NCBI RefSeq assembly: GCF_949628215.1
Contig: NC_134276.1
Span: forward strand, 38,208,067-38,272,066
Reading direction: 5' to 3'
From: Phalacrocorax aristotelis
Taxonomy: Eukaryota; Chordata; Aves; Suliformes; Phalacrocoracidae
DNA: 64,000 nucleotides
Under the pieces are notes generated by a model. It was not told where the DNA came from. It worked only from the letters and a program-made list of their open reading frames with translations, and ran no database searches. The position numbers and the translations under genes were made by a program. The first letter of the stretch is position 1; each line of letters starts with the position of its first letter. Shown in pieces: positions 60,961 through 64,000 of this stretch.

Positions 60961-63900
60961 TAATTTTCTTTTTTTTTTTTTTTTAAAAATAGGCTTTTAG
61001 ATATAAAGATTCAAACTTCATAATTCAACCTTGGTGACATTTAATCACATCAGCTGAATTCAGTAGTCAAGCACAACACAAAAAATGCCCACGCATTTTG
61101 TGCAGGACAGTATGATTAGTCTGTGCAGAGTAGTAAGTAAAATTCACTTAAACAGTCTATTAACTAAGGGACACAAATGTGTAGTAACCAGGCTTCGTGA
61201 ACAATAAAGTTCACAGAGCATTTCATTTCTGTTGTGTTTTTTTTTCCTCCCTATACGACTTGTTTCTTTTCTCAAATGCTCACTTTATCTCCTCTCCATT
61301 TACAAAAGAAAAAAGGCTTAAGAGCTAAATTCCGTAATTCTTCCTGACTCAGATGAAGAACTATTAAAGTTAAGTGCTACTGAATAAGTCTTACGGATTC
61401 TGCAACATAAAGAAGAAATGAAAACTTGATATGTAAAGACTGAATGATTTTAGAAGATGACAGATCATAAGGGGGTACTTCTGGAGTTGCTTTAAAATGT
61501 ACTGTGAACAGTCATCACTTATAAGCTAACACTGATTGCTTAAAAGTACCGTATTGATTGCAGTTGCAAATGGAATTTGTTCCCCTACCGAATTAAGGAA
61601 AATATTACACAAAGGGGTTCTATAGAAAAGTGATTATTTTGCTTGAGCAGGGTTAAGAAAAAGGAAAATCTGCTGCACACCTGTCATTCTCCAATTTTAT
61701 TTTCCTATATTAGGATCAGCTAACACAATCTCTTGGGAACAAAAATGTTTCTTCAGATAATTAGTGGGCATCTTCTAAATGCTGTTAAGTATTATTTCTT
61801 CTCAACTTGTAGTTAATTCTGAAACACAGCCAAAGAAGCCATCTAGTTTAGCAGCCCTGCTTACCTGAAATACTGCCGTTCTTCACAGCCATACCACAAA
61901 AGCTGTTTATGCTCAAGTCTACCATTTCAGTAGAGGTTCTGCTCTACAACACTGCATTATACAATGTTAAAACATTCCTTTAGAACTATATTAGAACAAA
62001 CCCCCCTTATTTTAAAAGTTAGCTTGCTCATTTGTGAAAATTACAGAAAATCAGTAATCATGTTATTTGGGACACTAACTCAGATTAAACTTAGCCTTCC
62101 TTAGCCTAGAGAGAGTAATATCTCCTTCATTTAGTCCCCAAGTTGAGAAAATTGATATAGGAAGTGTCCCCTTTGTTGTATTATAATATATTTACCACGT
62201 AGCACTTCAAAATGTGACTGAGCTATCCCTAAATATGACTTCAAGATGTGCAACTCATTCCAATCTAATGTGCATACTGCATCCTTTAGATATTTCAAGA
62301 ATCATGGTTTTTTTTCCTCCTTACAATTGAAATTGAAATTAGATTTCTAACTTAGAACTGTTCTGCTTATAAAAACATTTGAAAGAACTCAACAGTTACC
62401 GACATGCTAAGATCTAATCTAGTAGATCACAGGTTTCCAATAAGCACAGTGGCCATGGAAGCCCCAGCTACAAAGACATGCGAACACCTTGGAAGTCTGA
62501 CTCATGGCGACAAAGCAGAAATTAAGTAATAAGAACATCCTGCACAACCTAAGGGAAAACAGATGATGGAGAAGGAACAACTATATGCCTGTAAAGACGA
62601 CACACATTTTGGATACCAAGCATAAGGAAATGGTAACAACTGAAGACGGAGTTATTACTAGTATGGAAAATGGTACGGGGTGTCAGGATTAGCTGGTCAT
62701 TTAATGTGTCACAACTTGCAGCATGATTCTGGAAGGCTGCATTTCTTATTTAAGTACAAAAGTGAGCATGACTTAATAGAAAAGGTTGCTTTTGTGAAAG
62801 CATGAGCGTCTCTGCTCTAGCAGGCTGATGTGCATGTGACAGACTTGTGTAGAACTAGACTTGCAGAAGCTCTACCTTACCATGCACTAGAAAAAGACTC
62901 CTTACCAGTAAAATATCTTAAGCTGGAATAAACCTGGCTGACTTGCAATCTGTGGAAATTAAAATGACCTACTTTGAATAATGTGTATAAGACAAAGGAT
63001 TTACTCATCCTGAGCAGAATTTGAACATATATATCAAAAATACCCATGGACAATTACAGAGAAGTTTAACAGAGTATTTCATAAATATACCTACTTGTAT
63101 ATCACAGAAATAGAAAAAAATCATAAATGAAATGTAATTGCCAAGAAGTTTTGAATTTTCAGTTAACTTATCACCAAGAAAAAGGCCTTTTATTGAACAG
63201 CAGTTTCATATAACCGTAAGATCCTGCTTTGCTAGGAGAAAAAGAGGTGGAAATAGGGCAGTCAGGCAATTTGATCCATCATTTATTCCTCCTCCTGTAT
63301 AAGCAAGCTATAGTTTTCCTGTCTATCTATACTGGAATCAACCTGAAATATTAATGAGATTTTTCATGGGAATCACCATGGAACAGATGAGAAATCTCAT
63401 AAAGGTTCCATAAAGCTTTTCTTTAACACCTTAACATTGACTTTGGTCCACCTATACAAGCAGTATTACAGTACAAGGAATTATTTTTTTGCAAGGCCTG
63501 ATCAGATCTTAGAAAAGGACAAAACATTTGGATGGTGACAGCCCGACTGCAATGCTAAATCTTTGCTACATGAATAACTGCCGCTTGAGATTGCGGCCAT
63601 TGGCCAAAATTCTACCGTCTATCCCCATCCTAGCACCTGTTATTCACTACAGAAGCTCAGTTCTCCCCCTCCACATTCCCTGTATTTTTATTCTAACATA
63701 AACATAAAATACATTACTAGCAAACTGATTATCTCATGCAACTAATCGGACTGGAACCTAATCTAAATTTTGCTGCAATCCAGTATAAGTGGAAAGGTCC
63801 TGTAAGTACCTGGTTTTCATACCACTCAAATTGCCTTTGGTATGTTTTGTAGCCAAAATGTGCAACTGCTACCTTACTAGTTTTTGGTGAAAATCTGAGC

Positions 63901-64000
63901 TTTGGTAGCACAGCTTTGATAGCTAAATCTGTTTCACCTTTTAATAAATTACACTTCCTGAAAAGCTATTCAATGAAAACATAAAAGAAATGAAGATGTG
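60961..64000. other. Unique AT-rich DNA, nothing recognised
   Basis: Only short open frames (60 codons at most) and homopolymer runs such as the T-run at 60969-60984. No repeat family, RNA gene or exon identified. Confidence 0.5.

Noticed and set aside
1..64000. CRISPR arrays, bacterial operons, rRNA genes or a complete protein-coding gene
   Set aside because: The sequence is vertebrate genomic DNA; no such structures were seen in reading both strands.

Overview
The window is vertebrate nuclear DNA, and almost certainly avian. It is AT-rich with no compact gene layout or operons. It holds many CR1 LINE copies with the typical bird 3' end (short ATTCTGTG-like tandem repeats) and several solo-LTR-like sequences of endogenous-retrovirus types I associate with birds. 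The species cannot be named from sequence alone. The reading is of an intergenic or long-intron region: no complete protein-coding gene is recognisable, and nearly all open frames are short chance frames or transposon remains.

Layout. 1-11.9 kb is mostly unique AT-rich DNA with one possible old SINE tail near 4.8 kb. At 11.9-13.0 kb there is a strong 49-bp-arm inverted repeat, a CR1 fragment and an older CR1/L3-like fossil. At 15.1-16.8 kb there is a 1.3-kb CR1 with a 13-bp target duplication, then a short CR1 3' end. 20.2-22.3 kb has a TG/TA microsatellite and a roughly 2-kb fossil CR1, with a younger CR1 nested inside it. 23.9-26.6 kb is a pile-up: CR1 3' end, a second fossil CR1, a truncated ERV LTR with internal repeats, and another CR1. 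27-44 kb is mostly unique, with a tRNA-like segment (32.7 kb), two more fold-back repeats (35.7 and 42.6 kb) and weak exon candidates (30.4 and 38.0-38.5 kb). 44.2-48.0 kb holds an LTR, an old CR1 fragment and a 1.5-kb CR1. 52.1 and 58.3 kb hold two related LTRs in opposite orientation. The remainder to 64 kb looks unique apart from one CR1 scrap.

How parts relate. All CR1 copies are 5'-truncated and those long enough to judge are broken, so none looks able to move. The LTRs carry recognisable promoter or poly(A) elements but no internal retroviral genes were recognised next to them. The most unusual signals are three independent long fold-back repeats, the fold-back 5' junction of the nested CR1, and a pair of exon-like open frames on opposite strands whose predicted splice acceptors share one CTGCAG palindrome. 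Family matches rest on remembered consensus features, not on database searches.
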